64,000 nucleotides of DNA from Proteles cristata cristata (Eukaryota > Chordata > Mammalia > Carnivora > Hyaenidae), in NCBI GenBank assembly GCA_017311185.1, contig JAESUZ010001058.1, positions 558,001 to 622,000 of the forward strand. Reading direction: 5' to 3'. The notes under the pieces were generated by a model. The model had not been told where the DNA came from, did no database searches, and saw only the letters and a list, made by a program, of their open reading frames with translations. A program made the position numbers and the translations under genes. Below, in pieces: positions 47,736-58,600 of the stretch; the first letter of the stretch is position 1; every line of letters starts with the position of its first letter.

Positions 47736-49254
47736 AGCAGATGTATCATACTGGTGGGATACCTCTCTCTGAACTACAAAGTCTTAAACTGCAAAGAAAT
47801 GCACAAAGCACTAGGTTAATAAGGCCCATTTTGATTCTATTGTTTTTTATATAAAAATTACTTGCAGAATGTGCTATTTGTTTCTAAGCTTATAAACTTC
47901 CAACCCCTCTAAGCTGCTTCGAAGAATTTCTCTCAATTTGATGCAAGTTAACTTGACAGTGAAGAAATACATTTTTTTTTTACCACATTATGGCTCCCAT
48001 GTGGCCCATTAAAAGTGTTTGGGATTATTAGTACAGTTATTAAATGTTTAATGCATTATACAGAGGGTGATCTTTCCATACTATGAGAACTTTAACTTTA
48101 GTAGGCTCCAACACGAATGCTCAAACATGAAAGCTAACTGTTTGCAGATTTTTGCACTTGGTGCCCTAACATCAGTTAAAATGTGGCATACAAGAGGGAA
48201 AAACTTAGCCAAGAGCTTAACAGAACAGAGAAAGAAGTTGGGGCAAGAGTCAGGCAAACAGGAAACATCCACTCATTTGTCTTGATGCCAAAATGGACTT
48301 AGACAATTGTCCTGGGGCAACATTGAAAGTCTGGGAAAATACACCAACTATAATACACCTCGAAGAATACATGTTAAAAAGCAGGGGTCAGGAGGCATAC
48401 CCATGGTTTTCCACTCTCACCTCCCACCCCTGGGAGGAGTCCTGTAACCAAATCTACAGGCACCCTACTTTGCACTTCTGAGTAAGTAGTTTGCGAAAGC
48501 TCCAAATGACCGTCCTCATTGTAGTTAGGGTCACTGCTTTGGAAACTGTACAAAAAAATACCACCCAGAAATAATAAGAGTTGATGGGAATTATTTTTAA
48601 AGATTCCCTTTTGGCACAGGTTTATCTGAAGAAGGCAACTCCCTTTGAAAATTATATACAACTTGATGTTCTCTTTAAATCACTTGAGCTGGAAATCTGG
48701 GGGTCTACCCTGTAAGAGTCCAGAAACTGGTGTGGGCTATTTCAGCTGAAGGCCACAGGTGTCCTAAGGAAATATACATCTTAATTCCCAGGCAGATGCT
48801 GTGCTGACACTGTCTTCTTTACTCTGCTGGAGAGGGGGCAATGACCAGTGAGAAGCAAAGCCAGAATTTCGCATCCTTTGGCCAGCCAGCTGAAGACCTG
48901 AGTAGGCCAGAGGCAGCTCTAATCAAAAGTAGCCCCCAAAGTCCTCAAACTCTATATCCCTTAAAGTTCAAGGATGCCCTTAGTCCACGTGGCATCTTTT
49001 GGCCTCAAGTCCCTCCAATGCCCTGAGGTTACTGTCAGCAAAAAAGGACTAAAGATGTAATTTGTTTCCTCCTACTGAAAACCTGAGACTCACTGACCTT
49101 CATGATATTTATACCTAAGAAGAATAAGATGAAGAATGAGGTCTGCTATCTTTTCTACCTTGGAAAATAGCATGGTTTCACCTGATCCCAATCTTGTCCT
49201 GTTTGCATTTGGCTCATTTATTAGATTTAATTATTTCACATTTGATCAGCCTCG
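47736..49254. other. Single-copy sequence
   Basis: No recognised repeat. Frames on both strands at 48067-48285 and 48374-48661 have no features of exons. Confidence 0.4.
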
Positions 49255-49390
49255 GAGCTTGGGTTCTAGGGTCAGATAGTCCAGGTCTGAATCCAAATCC
49301 CACCCACTAGCTTTGTAGCTCGGCAAACTTCCTAACCTAAGGTGCTTGAGGTACCTTATCAAGTAAAATGAAGACGATACTCAATGAGGT
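49255..49390 (+). repeat. MIR fragment
   Basis: 'ggttctagggtcagatagtc', 'caggtctgaatccaaatccc', 'actagctttgtagctcggca' and 'aagtaaaatgaagacgata' follow MIR order, sense. Confidence 0.78.
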
Positions 49391-49570
49391 TAGTGTATAG
49401 CTCACAAAATGGTCCATATGGAACCCTTGGACAAAATGCCCAGCACACAGATAGTATCACAAAAGGTGAGCTGTGGATACTCCTTTGGGAGGCCTCTATA
49501 TTCCCTCACTATGTTCCTCCACTGCCAGGCCCTCTTCCTGGACTAGGACAGAGTAAGAATCTGAAAAGTT

Positions 49571-49760
49571 GGGGTGCCTGGGCGGCTCTGTCAGCTGAGC
49601 ATCTGACTTCGGCTCAGGTCGTGAGTCCGAGCCCCACGTCAGGCTCGGTGCTGACAGCTCAGAGCATGGAGCCTGCTTCGGATTCTGTGTCTCCCTTACT
49701 TTCTGCCCCTCCCCCACTCACACTCTGCCTCTCTCTCAAAATAAACAAACATTAAAAAAA
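49571..49760 (+). mobile_element. SINEC: SINEC SINE, older subfamily, sense
   Basis: Head 'gggtgcctgggcggctctgt', older form GCTGACAGCTCAGAGC, CTCAAAATAAACAAACATT tail. A piece around the B box (ATGATCTCACGGTTCGTG) is deleted. Flanks 'aatctgaaaagtt' and 'aatctatgaaaagatt' are a degenerate duplication. Confidence 0.93.
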
Positions 49761-50044
49761 AATCTATGAAAAGATTACCTGATGCAGTAAGGTCCTGACT
49801 ATGGTAACACAAAATAACCGAGTGAAGGAAGGACAGAAACCAAAGTTTCTATTTCATCTTAGTCTCATTAATAACCTTAAGGTGATGTAATACTAGGGTG
49901 ACAATATATCAATTTATGACCAAGACACTTGAAACTGACAAAGGGTGCTATTGATAATTATGCCCAAACAACTAGGACTGTTCTACTTAACACCCACTTG
50001 TAAACACTTTCTCACCATCGAGGAAAACTCCATTGAATGCAAAC

Positions 50045-50258
50045 TATGATCCAGGGTCCAAACCCAGCTGTTGCTTTTTATAAATAAAGTGTTAACAGAA
50101 TACAACCATTCTCATTTGTTTACACATTGTCAGTGTCTGCTTTCATCAACAAGGGTGGAGTTAAGCTGATGCAACAGAGACTGTATGGTCTGCAAAGCCT
50201 AAGATATTTAGTAGCTGGCTCTTCAAAGAAAAAGTTTGCCAACCCCTGTTCTATGCTC
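50045..50258 (+). mobile_element. hAT-Charlie-type MER element
   Basis: 'tttataaataaagtgttaac', 'ctcatttgtttacacattgt', 'gagactgtatggtctgcaaa', 'gcctaagatatttagtagct' and 'gaaaaagtttgccaacccct' match the well-known non-autonomous element whose consensus ends in GTTTGCCGACCCCTG. It is nearly full length. I am confident of the element but not of its MER number. Confidence 0.8.
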
Positions 50259-50482
50259 TAGTAATTCAGGTACTGCCTTCCATGCTCACAGGCACATAGT
50301 TGTGTGCTATTTCTTGAAGAATAAAAAAGCAAATTACTTCTCTTATGATAAACTTGGATTCTTATTGTGTAGCAAGTCCATATGAACTAAAACTTATCAA
50401 AATACAGCTTCCTTGCAGACGTCAAATTTTCAGAGGATTCTGTCAAAATAGAAAGGATCCAAAGAAGTGGATCCTGAATATT

Positions 50483-50986
50483 TTTGGTTTTTTTTCCTTA
50501 GTTTATTGTCAAGTTGGTTTTCATATAACACCCAGTGCTCATCCCCACAAATGCCCTCTTCCATGCCCATCCCTCCCCTTCCCCTCTTCCCTCAACCACC
50601 TCAGCCCTCAGTTTGTTCTCAGCATTCAAGAGTCTCTCATGCTTTGCCTCCCTCTCCCCAACTATTTTTCCCCTTCTTCTCCTGTTTCGTCCTCCATTAA
50701 CTTCCTCCTAATCCACTTATATGTGCAAACATATGGTATTTGTCCTTCTCTGCCTGACTTACTTTGCTCAGCATAACACCCTCTAGTTCCATCCATGTTG
50801 CTACAAATGGCCAGATTTCATTCTTTCTCATTGCCGTGTAGTATTCCATTGTATAAATATACCACATCTTCTCAATCCATTCAACAGTTGATGGACACGT
50901 AGGTTCTTTCCATGTTTTGGCTATTGTTGAGAATGCTGCTATGAACATTGGGGTACATGTGCCCATATGCATCAGCACTCCTGTAT
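50483..50986 (-). mobile_element. Young 5'-truncated LINE-1 insertion, antisense
   Basis: Antisense copy of the same young L1 3' end as at 42060. A perfect 18-bp duplication, aagtggatcctgaatatt, at 50465-50482 and 50987-51004 defines a 504-bp insertion. The 3' end is at the left ('agtttattgtcaagttggtt'). The two copies look closely similar over their shared part. Confidence 0.95.
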
Positions 50987-51139
50987 AAGTGGATCCTGAA
51001 TATTACAGGATTATTATTACATGTGGAATGGTCAAGGGAAGTCAACTATTTAAAATGGAAAGGGAAAAGATTTGGGTTTGGAAAGGACAGGACTGTGTGT
51101 TGGCACACAGGAAGGGCTGTCATGAAGAGTGAGAGCCAG

Positions 51140-51305
51140 CATGACATGGTGACTCAGTGCTCTGCTCTTGACTGTGGCCACCTGAGGCTCTCACCTCTAA
51201 GCCTTGTCTGTGAAACTGGAGTAGTAACAATGCCTTCTTCAAAGGTTGGTGGTGAGTATCAAGTGAGATGGAAAGTTCCCAGCTGCTGTTACTTTCATTA
51301 AGTTA
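51140..51305 (+). repeat. MIR-like fragment
   Basis: 'catgacatggtgactcagtg', 'tctaagccttgtctgtgaaa' and 'ctggagtagtaacaatgcct' follow the MIR core order loosely. Confidence 0.5.
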
Positions 51306-51954
51306 ATTGTATGAATTATTGTTATTGTTGAAGAGCTGGTAGACATAATCTGTTCACAAAATTAAAACACATGGGGGTAGGTTTCAGGCAGATTTCAGCT
51401 CAACGTTAGGAAGTCTCATCAGTTTCCTGCCTGCCTGGTAGGCAAATAAAGAGACACTCTCATAAAGTAGAGTTCAAAATCCCTGACACTGCCCCCAGAG
51501 GAGTCATGACCCTATGACAGAGAGGATACAGAGGGGACTGCAGAAGATTAATTTGTACTGAATGACTTCAATGTTGTCTTCTCTGTGACTATGTTTAAAA
51601 AAGGTTTATGGGTGTCTGAAAGATGAGTACATTTCATCTTATTGACAGGGAAATGTGACACACCAGTGATTAAACAGATGTCGGTAGATTATGAGGACAA
51701 TGTACTGCAAATTTTTAAGTTTTAAAAGACCACCAGCAACTCAAAACAAAGTAAAAGAACAAGCTGGTTCCATTTCACCAGAAAGGTGACTGGAGAAGCT
51801 GAGAACACGGCACCAATGAATGCCACAATACTGACGGATTAACCCAGGAAGTGGCCCATTCCCAAACAACAGACCTGATGGTTTGGGCTGGCAGGATCCT
51901 ACAGAGGCACACTGTGCCCAATTCTGGGTCCATCCATTCAATTTGGGCCCATTG
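51306..51954. other. Single-copy sequence
   Basis: No recognised repeat or gene feature. Confidence 0.4.
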
Positions 51955-51956
51955 AT

Positions 51957-52163
51957 GGGTGGCTTGGGGGCTCAGTCAGTTAAGCGTCTGACTCTTGATC
52001 TCAGCTCAGGGCATGACCTCACAGCTCTTGGGTTCGAGCCCCATATCAGGCTGTGCACTGTCAGCACTTGGGATTCTCTGTCTCTCTGCCCTTCCCTTGC
52101 TTGCATTCTATTTCTCTCTCAAAAATAATATAAATGAACATTAAAAAGAGAAAAAAAAAAAAA
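51957..52163 (+). mobile_element. SINEC: Old SINEC-type SINE, sense
   Basis: Carries the older GACTCTTGATCTCAGCTCAGG form of the region between the boxes, then GGGTTCGAGCCCC and a shortened CT part. The tail is A-rich (about 52143-52163). Confidence 0.85.
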
Positions 52164-52695
52164 AACCTGGTCCCACTGATTATTTGCCAGGCACCTGAGG
52201 CTAGGCCTTGGCTCTCTCTCACCACAGCATACCTTATCATTTGTGGACAAGCTTCAACAGGAGACTTCCTCATTGACCATGGTGGGTGGAAGACAGCCAA
52301 TTACAACAAAATATAACAGGCCTGCAGTCCCAGCTGCCAGTTACCCAGGATGAAAGGTAAATGTGGCCATATGGAGTAGAGACTCACCCCTTAGTGCTCT
52401 AAGGGACTGAGAGTTATTAATTCAGGATCAGAATACAAATCAAAAAGTGTTTTTTATTTGTTTGTTTTGTGTTTCTAAATGGAGGAACAGAAGGAGGGGG
52501 AGGAGAAAACATGGGCTTGCTACAGAAAATCACAGTTGAAACACTGAGAAGAGGCCACTGACGCTGGAGGTAGGTAACTGGATAAAGGTAAGCATACTAT
52601 GAGAACACACACCGCCTGTATTTTCTTCTTGAATTACAAGTATGAAATGACTCTTTGTGAACCTTCCAGGCCATCCGTCTCAAGTCTCTGTGCCC
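52164..52695. other. Single-copy sequence
   Basis: No recognised repeat. A TTTG/TTTTGTG patch lies at 52450-52475. Confidence 0.4.
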
Positions 52696-52699
52696 GGCT

Positions 52700-52905
52700 G
52701 GACAGCATAACAACTGCTACTCGTTTGTGTGGTACTTGACAGACGGTAAAGCACAACCACTACAAAAACTAGTATGGTGGGCAGTTCTACTCCCATTCTT
52801 ATAGATGAGGAAACAGACTCAAAAAAAAACAAAAACAAAAAACAGTGAGTTGGACAATGTCCCACAGCTAAAGGAGACCACAGTCTGCTAACCACTGTCC
52901 TTTTT
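52700..52905 (-). repeat. MIR, antisense
   Basis: 'ctactcccattcttatagat', 'gatgaggaaacagactc' and 'gttggacaatgtcccacagc' follow the antisense MIR order, with an A-rich insertion (52819-52842). Confidence 0.68.
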
Positions 52906-52994
52906 ATCAGACAGCTTTTCACAGCTAGAATTCTTTGACAGGTGGGAGGAGAATGAAGTGGTGAGACAGGAAACAAGGAGTGCTAGGCCCTTTC

Positions 52995-53105
52995 TCAGAC
53001 ATTTTTTCACACAATCCTCATGTTAATCCTGCTGGGTGTGTGTGACTCCTCGGCAAGGCCAAGTTCAAGGTCACAGGTGGACTAGCTGACAGTACTAACT
53101 CCAGG
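52995..53105 (-). repeat. MIR fragment, antisense
   Basis: 'cacaatcctcatgttaatcc' and 'aagttcaaggtcacaggtgg' match antisense MIR, with the middle deleted. Confidence 0.6.
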
Positions 53106-53910
53106 CTGTCTTCCCTACCCCAAGGCTGCCTGGAAAGTAGGTGTGGAGGCAACAAGGCAGGAGAAACACTGGGGACAGCCCTGGAGGCAGCTCTGTGCCA
53201 CAATGAGATGCTTACCAGCTTCAGGGAGGGTGTCTGAGCCCAGGCAGGGGCAGCAGTGGGGACCTGGTGGGAGATGACCAGGGATGGAGGCAGAAGTAAA
53301 GGGGGTGGGAGGAGAGTGAAGGGATGGGATGGTCTGGAGGACCTGGCACCATGTCTTGCAGGGGTGACCTCAGATGCATGCTTATCCACCACAGCAAGTG
53401 GAGTCAAGGCTCTAAAAGTCCAACCTGAAAGCAGTCATGGGAAATACACTAATCAGTGGTTTGCAGTTAGTCTTTGATTTGATGAAAAGAGGAAGTTCAA
53501 CCCTAATGAAGCAAAAACAACTGACCTTCTGGAGCTGTACCTGCCTCATCTACACCCACCTGCCCATGTTCTCACTGCCACTTGGGAAAATTTCCCTGAT
53601 CCCCCAGAGACACTTTCCCCTATGCTTCTCAAAAGTTTTTAGAAAACCAGTAGGAGGTGAAGACCAGGTTCAAATCTCTGTTGCAGCTTTTTGGAGCCCT
53701 GACCCATGTCTGCCTTCCCAGCCAGACAACATGGACCATGAGGCCTGTAGGATGCGGCTACAATGAACTATGCAGCATATCCCCTAACTGGCTCGCTGCC
53801 ATGCATCCGGGCAACAAATGGCCACCCTGCCCCAGTATTCAGCTACAGGCTCTCTGCTGACTTCCCTGGAGTATGAGCTGCCTGAAAGTGCTGTAGGAGG
53901 GAAAGAAATA
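53106..53910. other. Single-copy, moderately GC-rich sequence
   Basis: 53230-53360 is G-rich on the plus strand. This produces a 129-codon antisense Pro/Leu/Ser-rich frame (53018-53407) that is a composition artefact. No exon is supported. Confidence 0.35.
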
Positions 53911-53914
53911 CTCT

Positions 53915-54100
53915 GGGCTTTGACCTATGCAGACCTGGGTATGAATTCCAACTCTACCAAGTGCTGACTCCCAGATGCCTTATCTGAAAAATGGAGATAT
54001 TGATTCTTATCTCAAAATGCCGCAGGAAAGATTCAATGAGATTGCATCCGGTAGATGTGGTACTATCTAGCATACAGTAGCTAGTGAATGAACATTAGCT
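53915..54100 (+). repeat. MIR, sense
   Basis: 'gcagacctgggtatgaattc', 'aactctaccaagtgctgact', 'cttatctgaaaaatggagat' and 'gattcaatgagattgcatcc' follow the full MIR order. Confidence 0.78.
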
Positions 54101-54415
54101 CTCTGTGTTTTCTCCCTCTTCCCTCAAAACAGGGGAAGTGGGCTGGCCTGGCTTGATGTGGGATACAAAGGTAGCAATCCTCTATTCCCCAAGCTTCTCT
54201 ACCCTTCACCCCTGTTTTCCTTCCCTCTCAGGCTTCATTTCAGAGCCCGATAAATGCAACACACAAGGCAAAGATTACCTGCAAGACCTCCAGGACTTAC
54301 ACAGCAACCGAGAGCAACCACCTCCATTTATTAGGCATACAGAGCAGAATCAGGGCAGATAGGATGATTGGGTTCCAAATTCACCAAGAAATGACTGTAT
54401 TCAAACTCACTCCTG

Positions 54416-54623
54416 GGGTGCCTGGGTGGCTCAGTCAGTTAAGCATCCGACTTCGGCTCAGGTCATGATCTCACAGTCCATGGGTTCGAGCCCCGCATCA
54501 GGCTCTGTGCTGACAGCTAGCTCAGAGCCTGGAGCCTGTTTCGGATTCTGTGTCTCCTCTCTCTGACTCTCCCCTGCTTGTGCTTTCTCTGACTCTCAAA
54601 AATAAATAAAAAACATTTAAAAA
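54416..54623 (+). mobile_element. SINEC: SINEC SINE, intermediate subfamily, sense
   Basis: Has GCTGACAGCTAGCTCAGAGCC (the older form plus GCTA), a feature shared with the copies at 1812 and 5792. Flanks aaactcactcctg (54403-54415) and aacctcactcctg (54624-54636) are a 13-bp duplication with one mismatch. Confidence 0.95.
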
Positions 54624-54933
54624 AACCTCACTCCTGAAAATATTTTAAACACAAAGATAAATACAACACAAGTTTAGTACTGTCTGTATATAAATGAATC
54701 CAATGTGGCCAGTTTTTTTTCTTTTTCCCCTCTAATGCTGAAACAAATGACAGTTTCTTCGGTTAAGTGACAAACTAGCTAGCTTACATTTAGGGATCAT
54801 ATCATGAGAAAAGTCCACCCCATATATGTCCCCCATATATGGTGGGACCACACATGGCATTATAAGGGTGTAACACTTGTGGGAGCCACGCCGCTACTCA
54901 CTATTCCAGGGAACTATAAATATGGTTTCTCAG

Positions 54934-55140
54934 GGCTCCTGGGTGGCTCAGTTGGTTAAGCATCTGACTTTGGCTCAGGTCATGATCTCACAATTCATGG
55001 GTTCTAGCTCTTCATCAGGCTCTGCACTGACAGTGTGGAGCCTGCTTGGGATTCTCTCTCCATCTCTCTATGCCTCTCTCTCTCTCTCTCTCTCCCCATC
55101 TCTCTATGCCTCTCTCTCTCTCTCAAAAATAAACTTTATA
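54934..55140 (+). mobile_element. SINEC: SINEC SINE, older, sense
   Basis: The central region is shortened to GACAGTGTGGAGCCTGCTTG. The CT part contains a local duplication of CCATCTCTCTATGCCTCTCT (from about 55060 and again from 55096). Flanks 'ataaatatggtttct' and 'ataaataaagtttct' are partly similar. Confidence 0.9.
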
Positions 55141-55224
55141 AATAAAGTTTCTTACCTTGTCTCCCTAATCAGAGCTGTTTCTGCCTCCCCACCTGTTACT
55201 CCATTAAAGAACACTTTTTAATTC

Positions 55225-55640
55225 ATAAAAATAACAGAGAACATTCTAGAAGTTTTGTAAAGTATAGAAAGGAAACAACAAAAAGAAAGCCCTTCACAAA
55301 AAACATAGCTTCATTTGGGAATATTTCCTCCCCATTTTTCTCTTTAAACTTTTTTATATAGTTAGGATCATAGCATATATAATTTTTCTACTGTTTTTCT
55401 TCCCTAATTCTGTTTGATTTCATATGATAACATTAGGCTCAAAAATGACCAGTGACTTTGTTATAGTCCTTGTTATTAGCAACTTTGTATGTGTAATTTT
55501 AATGGCTGAATGCAAATGGCTGCATAATTATGTAGTTATTTCAAAATTTATACATCAGTCTAACACTGGGCCAGCTGTGTCCAATTTTTCACTACTATAA
55601 ATAATGCCACAATGAACATCTTTCTGGATAAATCTTTGTC
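55225..55640 (-). mobile_element. Old LINE-like fragment, antisense (tentative)
   Basis: 'actactataaataatgccac' followed by 'aatgaacatctttctg' resembles the antisense of the LINE motif 'gcagcattattcacaatagcc'. The sequence left of it, with 'ggatcatagcatatataatt' and 'aatggctgcataattat', fits the same kind of element. Family uncertain. Confidence 0.5.
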
Positions 55641-55864
55641 CACACAGTGAAGAGGTTCCAAACCACCTTTTTTAAACCAGTAGAAAATCTGGTCTGCACA
55701 GAGGTAATATCCCACCAAGCCTGGGAGACACCGCATAGCACACCACCTACTTCACACTGCTGACAAGGCATTCCCACTTGCCAGCCAGTGTGCTCAGATA
55801 CACCATGATAAAAGCAGCGCACTTCTGACCACAGTGGCCAGACTGCCACACAGTGGGAACACCG

Positions 55865-55960
55865 CTCAGTCAGCAGCTATTGACTTAGGTGATCTTGGTC
55901 AAGTCACTTCTCATTTGGTGCTTTGGTTTCTTCAGCTGTAAGGCTGGGAGCTGGAATGAG
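55865..55960 (+). repeat. Possible MIR fragment
   Basis: 'aggtgatcttggtcaagtca', 'cttctcatttggtgctttgg' and 'ttcttcagctgtaaggctg' resemble the MIR core. Weak. Confidence 0.45.
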
Positions 55961-56156
55961 ACTCTCAGTGTTCCCTGCTGCCTTTATGACCGAATGGCTG
56001 GTTTTAGAATGATGAATGAATTTTACAGATCTGGCAGTCACTTTCCTCAACAATCTCACAGTTGGATTTCTCCAGTGCTAATTTACAACTTGAGGCCATC
56101 ATGGCAGTTACTTAAAGGTCCTGTGCCCCAAATGCTTGGTCAGATACTCAGTGAAA

Positions 56157-56385
56157 GGGGCACCTGGGTGGTACAGTCAGTTGAACAACAGTTTGGGCTC
56201 AGGTCATGATCTCTCGGTTTCTGAGTTTGAGCCCCGCCTTGGGCTCTGTGCTGACAGCTCAGAGCCTGGAGCCTGCTTCGGATTCTGTGTTTGCCTCTCT
56301 CTTTGCCCCTCCCAAACTTGTACACTCTCTCCCTCTCCCTCTCTCTTCCCCTAGAAATAATAAATGAATAAACTTAAAAACAAAC
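56157..56385 (+). mobile_element. SINEC: SINEC SINE, older subfamily, sense
   Basis: Older GCTGACAGCTCAGAGCC form. The A-box region is degraded (GGTGGTACAGTCAGTTGAAC), and the CT tract ends CCCCTAGAAATAATAAATG. The tail continues into AAAC units (56377-56394). Confidence 0.93.
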
Positions 56386-56399
56386 AAACAAACAGAAAA

Positions 56400-56975
56400 A
56401 CCTCAGGGAAGGAGACGTAAAGTCCTGGCTTGGCATGGAAGGGGAAAAATGAAGCCACTGTGGAAAGCAAGTACAGAGCCCCACATAGCTGTCCTGCCCT
56501 TAGCATCAGCTGTCGGCAAGAGACCCTGTGTCCAAACACGTTTGCTGGCCAGCACCAGGATGTCAGGCTGCAAAGTCTAATAGATGCCCCAAGTTAACCC
56601 CTGAGACCCAAAGAAACTGCTCAGTGGAGAGCCACTCATGTGGAGTCTTCTTTGGCCTTCCCCAAAATTTTCTTACTTTGATTATCTGCTTCCCAGGGCC
56701 AAAGCAGACAGGAAGTCAGAAGTAAAGAGAACTGAAGGAGAGTTGGTGGCAGTCTGCAACAGCAAGAAGGGAGAGCAGGTGGCTGATGGAGGGGAGGGCT
56801 GCACACGGTAGCAAATACAGGCAGAAGAGTTCCAGTAAAGCAGTTTGGGGTCACTGTAGGAGCAAGCTGTCCAAAGCCCTTGGGACCATTCACAGATATG
56901 GTTACTGGTGTTCAAAGGAATGATCCTGATTAATTGATACCAAAGTTTAACAGACCTCATTCAAGAAGACAGGGA
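56400..56975. other. Single-copy sequence
   Basis: No recognised repeat. Frames on both strands here are unsupported. Confidence 0.4.
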
Positions 56976-56997
56976 AGTCTAAACCTATGAGACATTT

Positions 56998-57216
56998 TTT
57001 TTTAATGTTTTATTTATTTCTAGGAGAGAGAGAGAGAGTGAGAGAGAGACAGCGTGAGCAGGGGAGGGTCAGAGAGAGAGGGAGTCACACACTGAAACAG
57101 GCTCCAGGCTCTGAGCTGGCAGTCAGCACAGAGCCCGACGCAGGGCTCGAACCCACAAACCGCGAGATCATGACCTAAGTGAAAGTCAGACGCTTAACTA
57201 AGCCACCCAGGTGCCC
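56998..57216 (-). mobile_element. SINEC: SINEC SINE, younger subfamily, antisense
   Basis: Perfect 19-bp flanking repeat ctaaacctatgagacattt at 56979-56997 and 57217-57235 (one base may belong to the element). In sense orientation it has GACTGCCAGCTCAG, TTTCAGTGTGTGACTCC and CTCCTAGAAATAAATAAAAC. It lies about 610 bp from the SINE at 56157, in the opposite orientation. Confidence 0.96.
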
Positions 57217-57235
57217 CTAAACCTATGAGACATTT

Positions 57236-57849
57236 GAGGATAACTTCTATCAAAAATTTCTCAATAAAAAAGGGGTGTGTTTCAGGTATCTGAGAGAATG
57301 CCCCACACCGAGCACCTCATCTGCTGACACTCTCAGCAGTCACATGGTGTTAACAGGAGGCAGGTAAAAGGCAGGGATTTTCAGGGCTGGGCTGCTGTAT
57401 GCTCTGCCCAGGCTGGCATCGTGCCCAGGCCTGGCACCTGGTGAGCAGGGCTGATGCTCCAGGCCAGGGTTTGTGCGCACACATGCTCCTGCTGACCCCA
57501 GCCAGGGGAACACTGAGCCATAATGCCTGCCGCGGGCCTCTCAGAAGACACAGACTCTCCTCTCTACCTTTCCCTTCCCCAGATGCGAACCAAAACCAGA
57601 GGATCTGCTGAAAAGTTACTAGGCCAACTCACGACATGGCTGCCTCTAGGATGGCGAAAGCAACCGAGGCTGGCAACCGCAAAGAACTTACACACACCCA
57701 CACCCACAAACACACACACACGTACATTTTACAAAGTCTGAAAGCAACTATGCCAAAATTAAGTGCTATAAATTCTGCGTGGCTGGTATATAAATAGCAA
57801 TGTTATATTATTCTTGGGATTTTGTGTATGTATGTTTTCACCTAACAGA
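57236..57849. other. Single-copy sequence with a CA-rich patch
   Basis: A CA-rich stretch at about 57689-57722 contains ACACACCCACACCCAC and a run of CA. The rest (57300-57680) is moderately GC-rich, with no supported exon. Confidence 0.4.
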
Positions 57850-58395
57850 AAGGATCTTCAGATCTTTCAGGTTTTAATTCAAATCTCCCACCCTCACCCA
57901 AAGGCCTCCCCTGACAGGCGAAAACAGCAACTGCTGTCATTCTGTCACGCCTCCCGACACACACTTACATCCTTCCTACATGTCAACGACCCCTACCCTC
58001 CTGGTCTTGCTCACTCCCCTCCAGTCACACTTGCTTCCTTGCTGCCTTCAAACACACTGGTCTCCCACAAGCCTACACCCATAGACACCACTGGTATAAC
58101 TCCCTCACTACTTCCAAGCTTTCTCAGTGAGGCTTTCTGGGATCACTCATTTAAAACTGCAGCCTCTCCACTCCCCATCCCTCCCCTCCGAGTACCTTTT
58201 ACCTTGTTCTACGTTTTCTTGTTGGATAGCACCTACCACCTTCCAACAAAATAACTTATGTGTTCCTTTTGGTTACTGCTTCTTGCCTGTCTCCTGCACT
58301 AGAATGTAAGACCCATCAGAGAAGAAACTGGTTTGTTTTGTTCACTGACGTTATCTGAAGGGTCTCAACAGTCCCCTCAATAAACAACCGATGTC
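57850..58395 (+). mobile_element. L2 LINE 3' UTR, sense
   Basis: 'caggttttaattcaaatctc', 'aaaggcctcccctgacaggc', 'ccttttaccttgttctacgt', 'ctcctgcactagaatgtaag' and 'gtttgttttgttcactgacg' are L2 3' UTR segments. The order is partly shuffled or duplicated. The 146-codon frame here belongs to this repeat. Confidence 0.75.
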
Positions 58396-58519
58396 CAAAA
58401 ACCCATTTCCGAGCAATCACAAATAACGTCTTTTTTGTTTACCTGATGACTAATTTACTATGCTCTCCATGAGAGTCAGAGAGCCAGAGCAATGAGGCAA
58501 CAGCCTGTTTGTCCTGTTT

Positions 58520-58600
58520 AATCCCCACACCCAGCACATAGAAAAGAACGTAGAAAAGAACCTGACATATTCGAGGTGTTCAGTAAATACTTAAAACCAA
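58520..58600 (+). mobile_element. L2 3' end fragment
   Basis: 'ccccacacccagcacataga' and 'attcgaggtgttcagtaaat' resemble the L2 3' terminus. A short internal duplication of ATAGAAAAGAACGTAGAAAA is present. Confidence 0.6.

Noticed and set aside
50345..50776. 143-codon plus-strand frame
   Set aside because: It runs into the young antisense L1 insertion (50483-50986) and reads the reverse strand of its 3' UTR.
57814..58254. 146-codon plus-strand frame, the longest in the window
   Set aside because: It lies in L2 3' UTR sequence, which is non-coding.
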